From: Paenibacillus chibensis
GTDB lineage: Bacteria > Bacillota > Bacilli > Paenibacillales > Paenibacillaceae
Length of the DNA stretch: 34,109 nucleotides
Direction: 5' to 3'
Assembly (NCBI RefSeq): GCF_004001045.1
Contig: NZ_BIMK01000046.1
Location: forward strand, 1 to 34,109
Below, piece after piece: positions 25,728 through 32,133 of this stretch. The first letter of the stretch is position 1; every line of letters begins with the position of its first letter. The notes below the pieces were generated by a model, which was given only the letters and a program-made list of their open reading frames with translations, was not told the DNA's origin and made no database searches. Made by a program: the position numbers and the translations under genes.

Positions 25728-26648
25728 ATGTTGAGTCCATACGGGCTGACAGATGATGGACAAATGGGTCAGGCTGTGGGTGAAGCCGTGAAATTCAGTG
25801 ATAAGGTGTGGAACTGGTTTACCGATGTGGATATGTGGACAAAAATTATGTTCTCGGGGATCCGGATCATCATTCTCTTTATCGCGACCCGGATCATTAT
25901 TCGCGTGGTTGCCAAGCTCATAGACCGTGCGTTATTCCACCGGGAACAGAGCCGGATCAATACGAATCCGCGCCGCTTTGCGACCGTCGCCGAGCTGCTG
26001 AAAAACGTGACCTCGGTTACCTGCAATTTTGTGATGGTGCTGCTGATTTTATCGGAGTTCAACTTTCATCTGGGTCCGCTGCTGGCTGGAGCCAGCGTGC
26101 TCGGATTAGCGGTTGGTTTCGGCGCGCAAAGCCTTGTTAAAGACGTGATCACCGGGTTTTTTATCATTCTTGAAGACCAATTCGCGGTAGGAGATGTCAT
26201 TCAGACCGGAACATATAAAGGGACGGTAGAGCTGATCGGGCTTCGCTCCACGCGGATCGTGAGCATGAATGGCGAAACGTATATCCTACCGAACGGCATG
26301 ATAACGAGCGTAACGAATTATTCATTCTCGAATGCTTTGGCCATGGTGGATTTGCCTGTGAAAAATGAGCGGGCACTGGAAGATACAGTCAGTCTGATCA
26401 AGCAGGCGCTGGCGGGTCTCCAGGAGCGGGATGGCAATGTCATTGCCGTACCGGATGTGTTGGGAATCCAGTCCATGTCGACGAGCGAATATGTCATTCG
26501 CATCGTGGCACAATGCGTGCCGAATATGCGGTCCGAAGTTGAACGGACCATACTGGAGAACATTAAACAGGCGATGGAATTTGAAGAGGCGCAGAAGCAG
26601 GCGCTCGCGGAGCTGTCGGCAACGCAAGAAGAACAAGGAGGAGAGTAG
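25728..26648 (+). CDS. MscS-family mechanosensitive channel
   Basis: Small-conductance mechanosensitive channel that releases solutes on hypo-osmotic shock. It has 306 aa with three hydrophobic helices (about 38-62, 92-112 and 117-140). The third is the pore helix with the Gly/Ala-rich AGASVLGLAVGFGAQSLVKDVITGFFIILEDQF signature, given here in segments: AGASVLGLAVGFGAQ then SLVKDVITGF. The beta domain has GDVIQTGTYKGTVE and YILPNGMI. The ATG at 25728 follows GGAGGTAGATGAG. It resembles B. subtilis YkuT/YhdY types. It is followed after 3 nt by the DUF951 gene, so they are co-transcribed. Confidence 0.93.
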   Translation: MLSPYGLTDDGQMGQAVGEAVKFSDKVWNWFTDVDMWTKIMFSGIRIIILFIATRIIIRVVAKLIDRALFHREQSRINTNPRRFATVAELLKNVTSVTCNFVMVLLILSEFNFHLGPLLAGASVLGLAVGFGAQSLVKDVITGFFIILEDQFAVGDVIQTGTYKGTVELIGLRSTRIVSMNGETYILPNGMITSVTNYSFSNALAMVDLPVKNERALEDTVSLIKQALAGLQERDGNVIAVPDVLGIQSMSTSEYVIRIVAQCVPNMRSEVERTILENIKQAMEFEEAQKQALAELSATQEEQGGE

Positions 26649-26651
26649 GCT

Positions 26652-26885
26652 ATGGAACGCAAGGTATTTCAACTGGGCGACATTGTCCAAATGAAAAAAA
26701 ACCATCCCTGTGGAAGCAATGAAATGGAAATCATCCGCATGGGCATGGATATTCGGATCAAATGTGTTGGATGCCAGCATAGTGTGCTGATCCCCCGCGC
26801 TAAATTCGAAAAAAACATGAAAAAAGTACTGAGATCGAAGGCCGCTGAGGGAGAAGAGGGTAATCCGCAAAATTTGCAGAGCTAG
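26652..26885 (+). CDS. DUF951 family protein (YyzM-like)
   Basis: A 77-aa protein beginning MERKVFQLGDIVQMKKNHPCG, with MGMDIRIKCVGCQHSVLIPR. This is the DUF951 signature, including Cys at HPCG and the CVGC pair that may bind zinc. Function is unknown; an RNA- or ribosome-related role has been suggested only by association. It starts three bases after mscS behind GGAGGAGAG. The C-terminal ~20 residues are poorly conserved and acidic. Confidence 0.85.
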   Translation: MERKVFQLGDIVQMKKNHPCGSNEMEIIRMGMDIRIKCVGCQHSVLIPRAKFEKNMKKVLRSKAAEGEEGNPQNLQS

Positions 26886-26887
26886 TC

Positions 26888-26916
26888 TTGCATACTTTGT
26901 AAAGCTGTGATATAAT
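26888..26916 (+). promoter_or_regulatory. SigA promoter for tRNA-Ser
   Basis: TTGCAT (26888-26893), a 17-base spacer and a perfect TATAAT (26911-26916) end 12 nt before the tRNA. Confidence 0.8.
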
Positions 26917-26928
26917 CAATCTTGCTGC

Positions 26929-27019
26929 GGAAAGGTACCCAAGAGGTCCAAGGGGGCTGACTCGAAATCAGTTAGGCGTCGCAAGGCGTGCGAGGGTTCG
27001 AATCCCTCTCTTTCCGCCA
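26929..27019 (+). tRNA. tRNA-Ser (anticodon CGA)
   Basis: Acceptor stem GGAAAGG / TCTTTCC (one G-T pair), discriminator G and encoded CCA. Anticodon stem-loop GACTCGAAATC with anticodon CGA, a long variable arm (GGCGTCGCAAGGCGTGC region) typical of class II tRNAs, and T-arm GAGGG-TTCGAAT-CCCTC. At 91 nt it fits tRNA-Ser. It reads UCG codons. It is a single-gene unit with its own promoter and terminator. Confidence 0.96.
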
Positions 27020-27066
27020 CATTCCCTTTTTCATCAAATATACTTCATAGAATAACGCAATTGGAC

Positions 27067-27100
27067 AAAACCTTTGGCCCGTCATCGCCAGAGGTTTTTT
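27067..27100 (+). terminator. Terminator after tRNA-Ser
   Basis: AAAACCTTTGGC (27067-27078) pairs with GCCAGAGGTTTT (27087-27098) with one T-G pair, followed by Ts. Confidence 0.88.
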
Positions 27101-27135
27101 GCTATGTATGGACATCAAACGGAGTCACAAACCAA

Positions 27136-27157
27136 AGGAAGACCCGAAGGTCCTCCT
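27136..27157 (-). terminator. Possible minus-strand terminator with UUCG loop
   Basis: On the minus strand AGGAGGACC, loop TTCG and GGTCTTCCT form a 9-bp stem with one G-U pair, followed by TTTGGTTT. It could end transcripts from the yjzC-like gene. Between here and 27421 I see no convincing gene; a perfect 10-bp hairpin GGAGCAATCC-G-GGATTGCTCC lies at 27235-27255 with no T-run, role unknown. Confidence 0.5.
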
Positions 27158-27421
27158 GTTTGGCAGACGGTAACTTTTGGATTTAGGAATTCGTTCTACA
27201 ACAAACACGTCAATGAAAACTTTGGATAAGCCGAGGAGCAATCCGGGATTGCTCCAGACAGAATGTCTTTGGCACGTCCCTCCGCTTCTTTAATGTGATG
27301 CTGTTTCTGACTTCCAGTGATTTGTTACGCAGCTTAGGCCCAACGGAACCACACCTCTCTCGTAACCGTCTGATTGTATTATCTGCAGTCTGCACGGATT
27401 TATGCATGGGTTAAATAAAAA

Positions 27422-27616
27422 TTAATGGACCTTTGCTTTGCTTTTCTTTTTCCACTTCCGGTCTTTGTTCGTGGTCTCCGGAAAGGTCTCGCCCCGCTCC
27501 AGCGTAATCATCTTCGGATCTTGAATTTCAGTATGGAAGCTGGCTTCACCGACCTCCATATATACTCCCGGGTTAGGCGCTTTATCTCCCGGCTCGAATT
27601 CGGTTTGTTCACCCAT
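27422..27616 (-). CDS. yjzC: YjzC-like small protein
   Basis: A 64-aa protein starting MGEQTEFEPGDKAPNPGVYMEVGE, with ITLERGETFPETTNKDRKW and a Lys-rich end. This resembles B. subtilis YjzC (function unknown) along its whole length. The ATG at 27616 has AAGGAGG ten bases upstream; the open frame extends to 27760 without family-like residues. It is on the minus strand, divergent from rpsF and convergent with the tRNA. Confidence 0.7.
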   Translation of the reverse strand: MGEQTEFEPGDKAPNPGVYMEVGEASFHTEIQDPKMITLERGETFPETTNKDRKWKKKSKAKVH

Positions 27617-27828
27617 TGTTCGTAAGCCTCCTTGTACATCAGAATGGACTGCCCTTGTAGTGTTTACCCATCCCGCCGTATCATATAAAAATTTTGCATG
27701 CCAATAAAAGGCTGCCGGATTTACAGGTCTCCAGGTCTCCAACAAAGACGGTAGCAGCACTGAATCTCCAGCGGTATCTATTGAAATGGAGGATTCGGAA
27801 TAGGATGAAATATGCAGCAGGCAACGGC

Positions 27829-27857
27829 TTGCATCTCATATGACAATTTGTTATATT
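27829..27857 (+). promoter_or_regulatory. SigA promoter of the rpsF operon
   Basis: TTGCAT (27829-27834), a 17-base spacer and TATATT (27852-27857). The transcript would start just before a structured leader of about 70 nt. Confidence 0.7.
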
Positions 27858-27865
27858 AATATGGT

Positions 27866-27920
27866 GCGAGTTTAGGCTCGCTCCTTGCTCCTGACGCGAT
27901 CAGGGGCCGAAGTCCATAAG
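27866..27920 (+). promoter_or_regulatory. Structured rpsF leader, candidate S6:S18 autoregulatory element
   Basis: A GCGAG/CTCGC hairpin (27866-27881) is followed by CCTGA-CGCGA-TCAGG (27890-27904), then GGCCGAA. The conserved CCG next to such a stem is the recognition feature reported for the S6:S18 complex binding rpsF leaders. The match is by eye only. If real, free S6:S18 complex represses this operon, which matters because rpsR has been separated from it. Confidence 0.5.
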
Positions 27921-27932
27921 GAGGTGAAAGTT

Positions 27933-28217
27933 ATGCGCAAATATGAAGTGATGTACATTATTCGTCCGGACATTGAACAAGAAGCTGTTCAAGCTGCAGT
28001 CGAAAAATTCCAAGGCATCATCTCCAACGGTGGAGAAATCACGAAGCATGAAGTGATGGGCAAACGCCGTCTTGCGTATGAGATCAAAAAATTCCGTGAT
28101 GGCACTTTTGTTCTGGTAAACTTCAGTGCAACACCTGAAGTCGTTGCCGAGCTTGAGCGTATCATGAAAATTTCTGACGAAGTTATTCGTTATCTCATTA
28201 CTCTTGACGTTGCTTAA
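27933..28217 (+). CDS. rpsF: 30S ribosomal protein S6
   Basis: Small-subunit protein that binds 16S rRNA as a heterodimer with S18. It has 94 aa beginning MRKYEVMYIIRPDIEQEAVQ, with the conserved GKRRLAYEIKKFRDG. The ATG at 27933 follows a strong AAGGAGGTGAAAGTT. It is the first gene of the rpsF-ssb unit; ssb starts 51 nt after its stop. All its arginine codons are CGN, the pattern expected for a highly expressed gene here. Confidence 0.98.
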   Translation: MRKYEVMYIIRPDIEQEAVQAAVEKFQGIISNGGEITKHEVMGKRRLAYEIKKFRDGTFVLVNFSATPEVVAELERIMKISDEVIRYLITLDVA

Positions 28218-28268
28218 GACCCAAGCTTTTGGCGTAAGTGATGAATTCGTTCGAAGGAGGGGATTAGA

Positions 28269-28751
28269 TTGTTGAACCGTGTAATTTTGATTGGCCGTTT
28301 AACCAAGGATCCTGAGCTTCGCTATACTCCTGCCGGAGTTGCGGTAACGCAGTTCACGCTGGCTGTAGACAGACCGTTTACGTCGCAGGGCGGAGAGCGG
28401 GAAGCGGATTTTATTCCAGTGGTGACTTGGAGACAGCTAGCTGAGACCTGTGCAAACTACTTGCGCAAGGGCCGTTTAACGGCCGTTGAAGGTCGCATCC
28501 AGGTACGGAATTACGAGAATAACGAAGGTAAACGTGTATACGTCACCGAAGTCATTGCCGATAACGTACGTTTCCTGGAGTCGAACCGCGATGGCGGTGG
28601 CAGCGGCGGTGGTCAAGCTCCGCGTGAAGAGTCCTCTTTTGGAGGCGGAAACCGCGGGAATAATAATTACTCCCGGAACAATTCCAATCAAGATCCTTTT
28701 TCCGATGACGGAAAACCGATAGATATTTCGGATGATGATTTGCCATTTTAG
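28269..28751 (+). CDS. ssb: Single-stranded DNA-binding protein
   Basis: Replication and repair SSB. The start is a TTG at 28269 (two TTGs in a row) after GAAGGAGGGG; 160 aa. The OB-fold spans about 1-105 (VILIGRLTKDPELRYTP, VEGRIQVRNYEN), followed by a Gly/Asn-rich flexible linker and the acidic tip DDDLPF that docks partner proteins. In related genomes rpsR follows within a few tens of bases; here it does not. Confidence 0.98.
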   Translation: MLNRVILIGRLTKDPELRYTPAGVAVTQFTLAVDRPFTSQGGEREADFIPVVTWRQLAETCANYLRKGRLTAVEGRIQVRNYENNEGKRVYVTEVIADNVRFLESNRDGGGSGGGQAPREESSFGGGNRGNNNYSRNNSNQDPFSDDGKPIDISDDDLPF

Positions 28752-28774
28752 AGAGCGTAACATCTGAGAGCAAG

Positions 28775-28825
28775 AAAATGCTTTAAGACCTCAGTAAAAT
28801 CAAGGGGTTTTAAAGCATTTTAACT
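28775..28825. terminator. Terminator-like hairpin just after ssb
   Basis: AAAATGCTTTAAGACC (28775-28790) pairs with GGTTTTAAAGCATTTT (28806-28821) over 16 bp with one G-U pair and a 15-nt loop. The T-tail is short. It begins 24 nt after the ssb stop, where rpsR would be expected, and would cut read-through into the displaced rpsR. Confidence 0.6.
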
Positions 28826-28883
28826 GTGTAATGGTAATCTTCATTTACGACCAGCATCCACGGTTTATTAAGATCGCACGATG

Positions 28884-28911
28884 TTGAGTAAAATGTGTAA
28901 TATGTTATGAC
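28884..28911 (+). promoter_or_regulatory. Candidate separate promoter for rpsR
   Basis: TTGAGT (28884-28889), a 16-base spacer and TATGAC (28906-28911): a plausible but imperfect SigA promoter in the ssb-rpsR gap. Confidence 0.3.
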
Positions 28912-28976
28912 AGTCAATGTAGTCTAGTGATGATGACCATCCTTATTTCAAGATGTGGGTGCAGCCCCGTAGTGAG

Positions 28977-29020
28977 AAGTTGGGTGTGGGTAAGTCGTAA
29001 GACTTATCCACACCCAACTT
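28977..29020. repeat. 20-bp inverted repeat upstream of rpsR carrying a DnaA box
   Basis: The arms at 28977-28996 and 29001-29020 are complementary over 20 bp with a single G-T pair and the 4-nt loop GTAA. The right arm contains a perfect TTATCCACA (29004-29012); the left arm has TGTGGGTAA, one base off. There is no T-run, so a terminator role is unlikely. It could be an element end, a regulatory hairpin or a recombination site; none is shown. Confidence 0.85.
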
Positions 29021-29094
29021 TGAACTAGGGGATAGCCAGAGAAAGCTTATTACGTTTGACCAATATGCATAATGAAGGGAACGAGAAAATAACA

Positions 29095-29379
29095 ATGGCA
29101 TTTGCACAAAGAAATGACGAAGAACGTGGTGAAAGAAAGTTTGCTCCACGTAGAGGTGGCAAAGGTAAACGTAGAAAAGTTTGCTACTTTACAGTCAATA
29201 AAATTACTCATATTGATTACAAAAATACGGAAGTTCTTAAAAAGTTCATTAGCGAACGTGGGAAGATTCTTCCTCGCCGTGTGACTGGAACAAGCGCAAA
29301 ATATCAACGTGCATTAACAGTTGCAATTAAACGTGCTAGGGCGGTAGCGTTGCTTCCGTACACAACGGATAATATCTAG
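29095..29379 (+). CDS. rpsR: 30S ribosomal protein S18
   Basis: A complete 94-aa S18 of the single-cysteine (zinc-free) type, with KRRKVCYFTVNKITHIDYKN and ERGKILPRRVTGTSAKYQR. It binds 16S rRNA with S6. I use the ATG at 29095; in-frame codons run back to 29056. The binding site is poor: AAGGGA lies 14 nt upstream, unlike every other ribosomal gene in the window. Five of 13 arginine codons are AGA/AGG, against none in rpsF. It lies 343 nt after ssb and just ahead of the recombinase cassette. Whether this is the native gene or an imported copy cannot be decided from the window. Confidence 0.95.
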   Translation: MAFAQRNDEERGERKFAPRRGGKGKRRKVCYFTVNKITHIDYKNTEVLKKFISERGKILPRRVTGTSAKYQRALTVAIKRARAVALLPYTTDNI

Positions 29380-29380
29380 G

Positions 29381-29417
29381 AAAAAGGTGTGTTGGCCTTA
29401 TGGCAACACACCTTTTT
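29381..29417 (+). terminator. Rho-independent terminator after rpsR
   Basis: AAAAAGGTGTGTT (29381-29393) pairs with AACACACCTTTTT (29405-29417) over 13 bp, with an inner GCC/GGC and one bulged base. It begins right after the rpsR stop. Confidence 0.92.
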
Positions 29418-29629
29418 CTATGGTAGCACAAAAGAGTTCATTGAACCCGCGGCGGAAGAGCATTGCATGTGCGAATCGTTCCTTTTGTTTCTTGAGTTTA
29501 CTCCGGAACTCAACTATGATAATTGACAATTAACTCTATAATAATAGATGATGGATGATATACACACTCAAGATCGGTAAAAGTGGGAAAACATTGGCTA
29601 AACATCATATAGGATTGATCTCGGTGGTG
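29418..29629. other. Non-coding lead-in to the recombinase cassette
   Basis: About 210 nt between the rpsR terminator and tnpA. It holds a TTGAGTT/AACTCAA hairpin (29492-29513), a consensus TTGACA (29523-29528) and a consensus TATAAT (29537-29542). The two hexamers are only 8 nt apart and so cannot form one standard promoter. If the element boundary is downstream of rpsR, it must lie here. Confidence 0.5.
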
Positions 29630-30742
29630 ATGAATATGGGCAATCTGAAAATTGAAAAAACTCTCAATGAGGCCGGAAAACGAAATGTAGTAGTTGTGGA
29701 TGAGGACTACAACATTGTCGAGGAAATAACATTGTTTCTTCACTATTTAGAAGAGAAGGGGCACTCTGAGAACACAATCGAAGGTTATAGTAGAGACTTA
29801 AAGGAATATTTCACTTGGTTAAACGAAGTGGGGCTTAAATTTTACGAGGTTAGGAAAGCGGATATGTTTTCTTGGCTTGAGTATTTGAAAACGAAAGTCG
29901 GAAAGACGGACAAAGAGAAATCTGCAAAGACAAAGAATAAGTATATGGCAACAATAGCCTCATTTTATCGATATTATGAAGTGATTGGGGGCTTTGTGAC
30001 GGAGAACCCATTAACTTATAAAGATGATTCAAAAAACAGACATTTCCTAGTTCAGAAAGTTAGTCTTAAAGATATGGGTTTTAATTTCTTCCGAGTTAAA
30101 GAGAAAAAATCAGTTAAGGGTAAGCGTTTGACTCGGGAACAGGTTGAAAAGCTCTATCAAGGACTTGAGATGTTACAGTCAGATGAGAGCTTGAATGCCC
30201 GAAATCAGTTATTGTTCAGATTTCTTTATGAAACGGGTTGCCGGATTAGTGAGGCACTAGGTCTTCGTATAGGTGATTATGAGATTCAAACAAAAGTTGG
30301 GGTTATAAAGGTAAAAGAGCATGATCCACTATACCATAAAGACCACAACATCAAATCACTAGAAAGGGAAATACCCGTCAGCAGAGATATTGTCTTTGCC
30401 ATAGAGGATTATATCTTGTATCATCGCCCTGATGATGGAAAACATCTTACGATATTTGTGAATCATGAAACCAGCCCTGGCCAATATATGATCCGCGATA
30501 CGATAACAAAGCTCTTCAATAAGCTATCTGAACAAGTGGGTATTAAATGCACTTCTCACATGCTTAGGCACACCCATGGAACCGAACTCACCGAATCGGG
30601 ATTTGATATGCGTTATGTCCAAGATAGGTTAGGTCATAATGATGTTAAGTCTACGAGTAAGTATCAACATTTGTCGCTTGAAGCGAAAACAACGGCATAT
30701 GAAAGCTTCATGCGTCAGAGAAGGAGCGCGGAGTTGAATTGA
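29630..30742 (+). CDS. Tyrosine recombinase, TnpA-like (first of three)
   Basis: Site-specific recombinase of the phage-integrase family, 370 aa from the ATG at 29630; the frame opens at 29555 but the extra 25 residues are not domain-like. A SAM-like core-binding domain covers about 25-145. Catalytic residues are complete: R205 (ETGCRISEAL), H310 and R313 (HMLRHTHGTEL), H336 (RLGHND) and nucleophile Y345 (SKYQHL). It resembles Tn554 TnpA in length and in being first in the cassette. A/T-rich codon use differs from the core genes. Its stop overlaps the next start by 4 nt. Strand exchange and target choice are inferred. Confidence 0.9.
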   Translation: MNMGNLKIEKTLNEAGKRNVVVVDEDYNIVEEITLFLHYLEEKGHSENTIEGYSRDLKEYFTWLNEVGLKFYEVRKADMFSWLEYLKTKVGKTDKEKSAKTKNKYMATIASFYRYYEVIGGFVTENPLTYKDDSKNRHFLVQKVSLKDMGFNFFRVKEKKSVKGKRLTREQVEKLYQGLEMLQSDESLNARNQLLFRFLYETGCRISEALGLRIGDYEIQTKVGVIKVKEHDPLYHKDHNIKSLEREIPVSRDIVFAIEDYILYHRPDDGKHLTIFVNHETSPGQYMIRDTITKLFNKLSEQVGIKCTSHMLRHTHGTELTESGFDMRYVQDRLGHNDVKSTSKYQHLSLEAKTTAYESFMRQRRSAELN

Positions 30743-32133
30743 GTAGAGCGTATATTTCAACAGTTGATACAAAAACTGATAGATGGGAGGTTCCGTATCA
30801 ATCGAGTTATGGTGATAAATTATCTTTTGAATTTTCATATTTGCCAAATAAATGGTTCAAGAAAATACATAAGCAAATAACAATTGAATGCATGAGTCTA
30901 GGGAAGCCGAGTGTCGAAACACTGTATCGATATAATTATTCATTGAAACGGTTCTTTGAATTCCTGAAAGAATACAACTTGAAAATTATGGATTATGCCG
31001 ATTTATCGCACCAAATCACTCAAATGTATATTTATTATTTACAACAGATTCAATTAGCAAACTCTACAAGATCGGTTGCTATGTCTGCACTAAAATGGGT
31101 AATAGAACATGGGCAGTTTTTTGAGTATGATGGTTTTCCGGAGGGACAGGTTTTTGATGGAGATGAGTACCAAGCACTTAAGCAAGATGATGTTTTAAGG
31201 ACAAGGTATATACCCGATAATGTAATGGAACAGATTGAAATAGCTTTAAAAAAGGAGAAAAACATCCTCTTGAAGTCTATTGTGGAGATCGGCATCGATT
31301 CGGGAATCAGGCTTTCAGAGGTTTTGGACCTAACCGAGGGGTGTATAACTGAAGATTTTACAGGAAAACCCGTATTGTATGTTTTCTCTCCGAAAAATAA
31401 GGCTGACAGATATATCCCCGTATCAAATCGAGTCAAACGGGCAGTTCAACTACTTGAACAATACTCAGAAGTGGCCAGGAAAGAACTTGCAACAAACTAC
31501 ATTTGTCTTTACTGGCAAAAACGGAATATACGGTATGCCAGACTGCTCCAAAAAATATTTCGAGATAAACTTTATCGGTTTGTCAAAAAGCATGATATCA
31601 GAGATAACGATGGCGAATTATACCCATTAACCTTTCACGCATTTAGGCATACGCTTGGAACGGACATGCTAAACAAGGGTATGAGTATGTTTGAAATTCA
31701 AGAATATCTTGGTCATGAATCATTACACTCTACAAGTTTATATGCAAAGGTCAAAGATCCAAAAATTGAAAGCGAATATAAAAAGCTTGGATTTATCGGC
31801 TTGATAGTCAAGGAAATCAGTGAGAAGGAAATAGGAGAAGGAAAAAAAATCGACACGGAAACGCTATTGTCTGCTTCATTGCCTGATGGGGCTTGTCAGA
31901 AGCCGATAAATAATGAGGGCAAGATATGCTCTAAATTTAATATGTGCGTGATCTGTCCTAAGTTTATCACGACTCCCGAACACTTACCAATTCATAAAGA
32001 CCATTTGGATCGTCTCAGAGCCAACAGAGAGGCATATATGGCTCAGGAGTACATCGGTACGAATCATCTTGAGACTGTTGAATACGCCTTAGAAACGATT
32101 ATAGGGCGTTTGGAGGCGATGCTGAGTGGTTGA
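30739..32133 (+). CDS. Tyrosine recombinase, second of three, with C-terminal Cys4 motif
   Basis: A 464-aa integrase-family recombinase starting at a TTG coupled to tnpA. Catalytic residues: R191 (DSGIRLSEVL), a likely Lys at 219 or 221, H300 and R303 (HAFRHTLGT), H326 (YLGHES) and Y335 (SLYAKV). After the catalytic domain comes a cysteine cluster C386, C397, C403, C406, then FITTPEHLPIHKDHLDRL, which looks like a small zinc-binding module. The N-terminal ~150 residues form the core-binding domain. It overlaps the third recombinase by 8 nt. Confidence 0.9.
   Translation: MSRAYISTVDTKTDRWEVPYQSSYGDKLSFEFSYLPNKWFKKIHKQITIECMSLGKPSVETLYRYNYSLKRFFEFLKEYNLKIMDYADLSHQITQMYIYYLQQIQLANSTRSVAMSALKWVIEHGQFFEYDGFPEGQVFDGDEYQALKQDDVLRTRYIPDNVMEQIEIALKKEKNILLKSIVEIGIDSGIRLSEVLDLTEGCITEDFTGKPVLYVFSPKNKADRYIPVSNRVKRAVQLLEQYSEVARKELATNYICLYWQKRNIRYARLLQKIFRDKLYRFVKKHDIRDNDGELYPLTFHAFRHTLGTDMLNKGMSMFEIQEYLGHESLHSTSLYAKVKDPKIESEYKKLGFIGLIVKEISEKEIGEGKKIDTETLLSASLPDGACQKPINNEGKICSKFNMCVICPKFITTPEHLPIHKDHLDRLRANREAYMAQEYIGTNHLETVEYALETIIGRLEAMLSG

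Noticed and set aside
27210..27407. 65-codon minus-strand open frame after the yjzC-like gene
   Set aside because: Basic, low-information sequence with a hairpin inside it and no family I recognise. It is possibly a decayed gene, but support is too weak to call.
27866..27920. rpsF leader as a metabolite riboswitch
   Set aside because: Too small and without any known aptamer core; a ribosomal-protein binding site explains it better.
29523..29542. TTGACA plus TATAAT before tnpA as a single strong promoter
   Set aside because: The hexamers are consensus but only 8 nt apart; a SigA promoter needs about 17.
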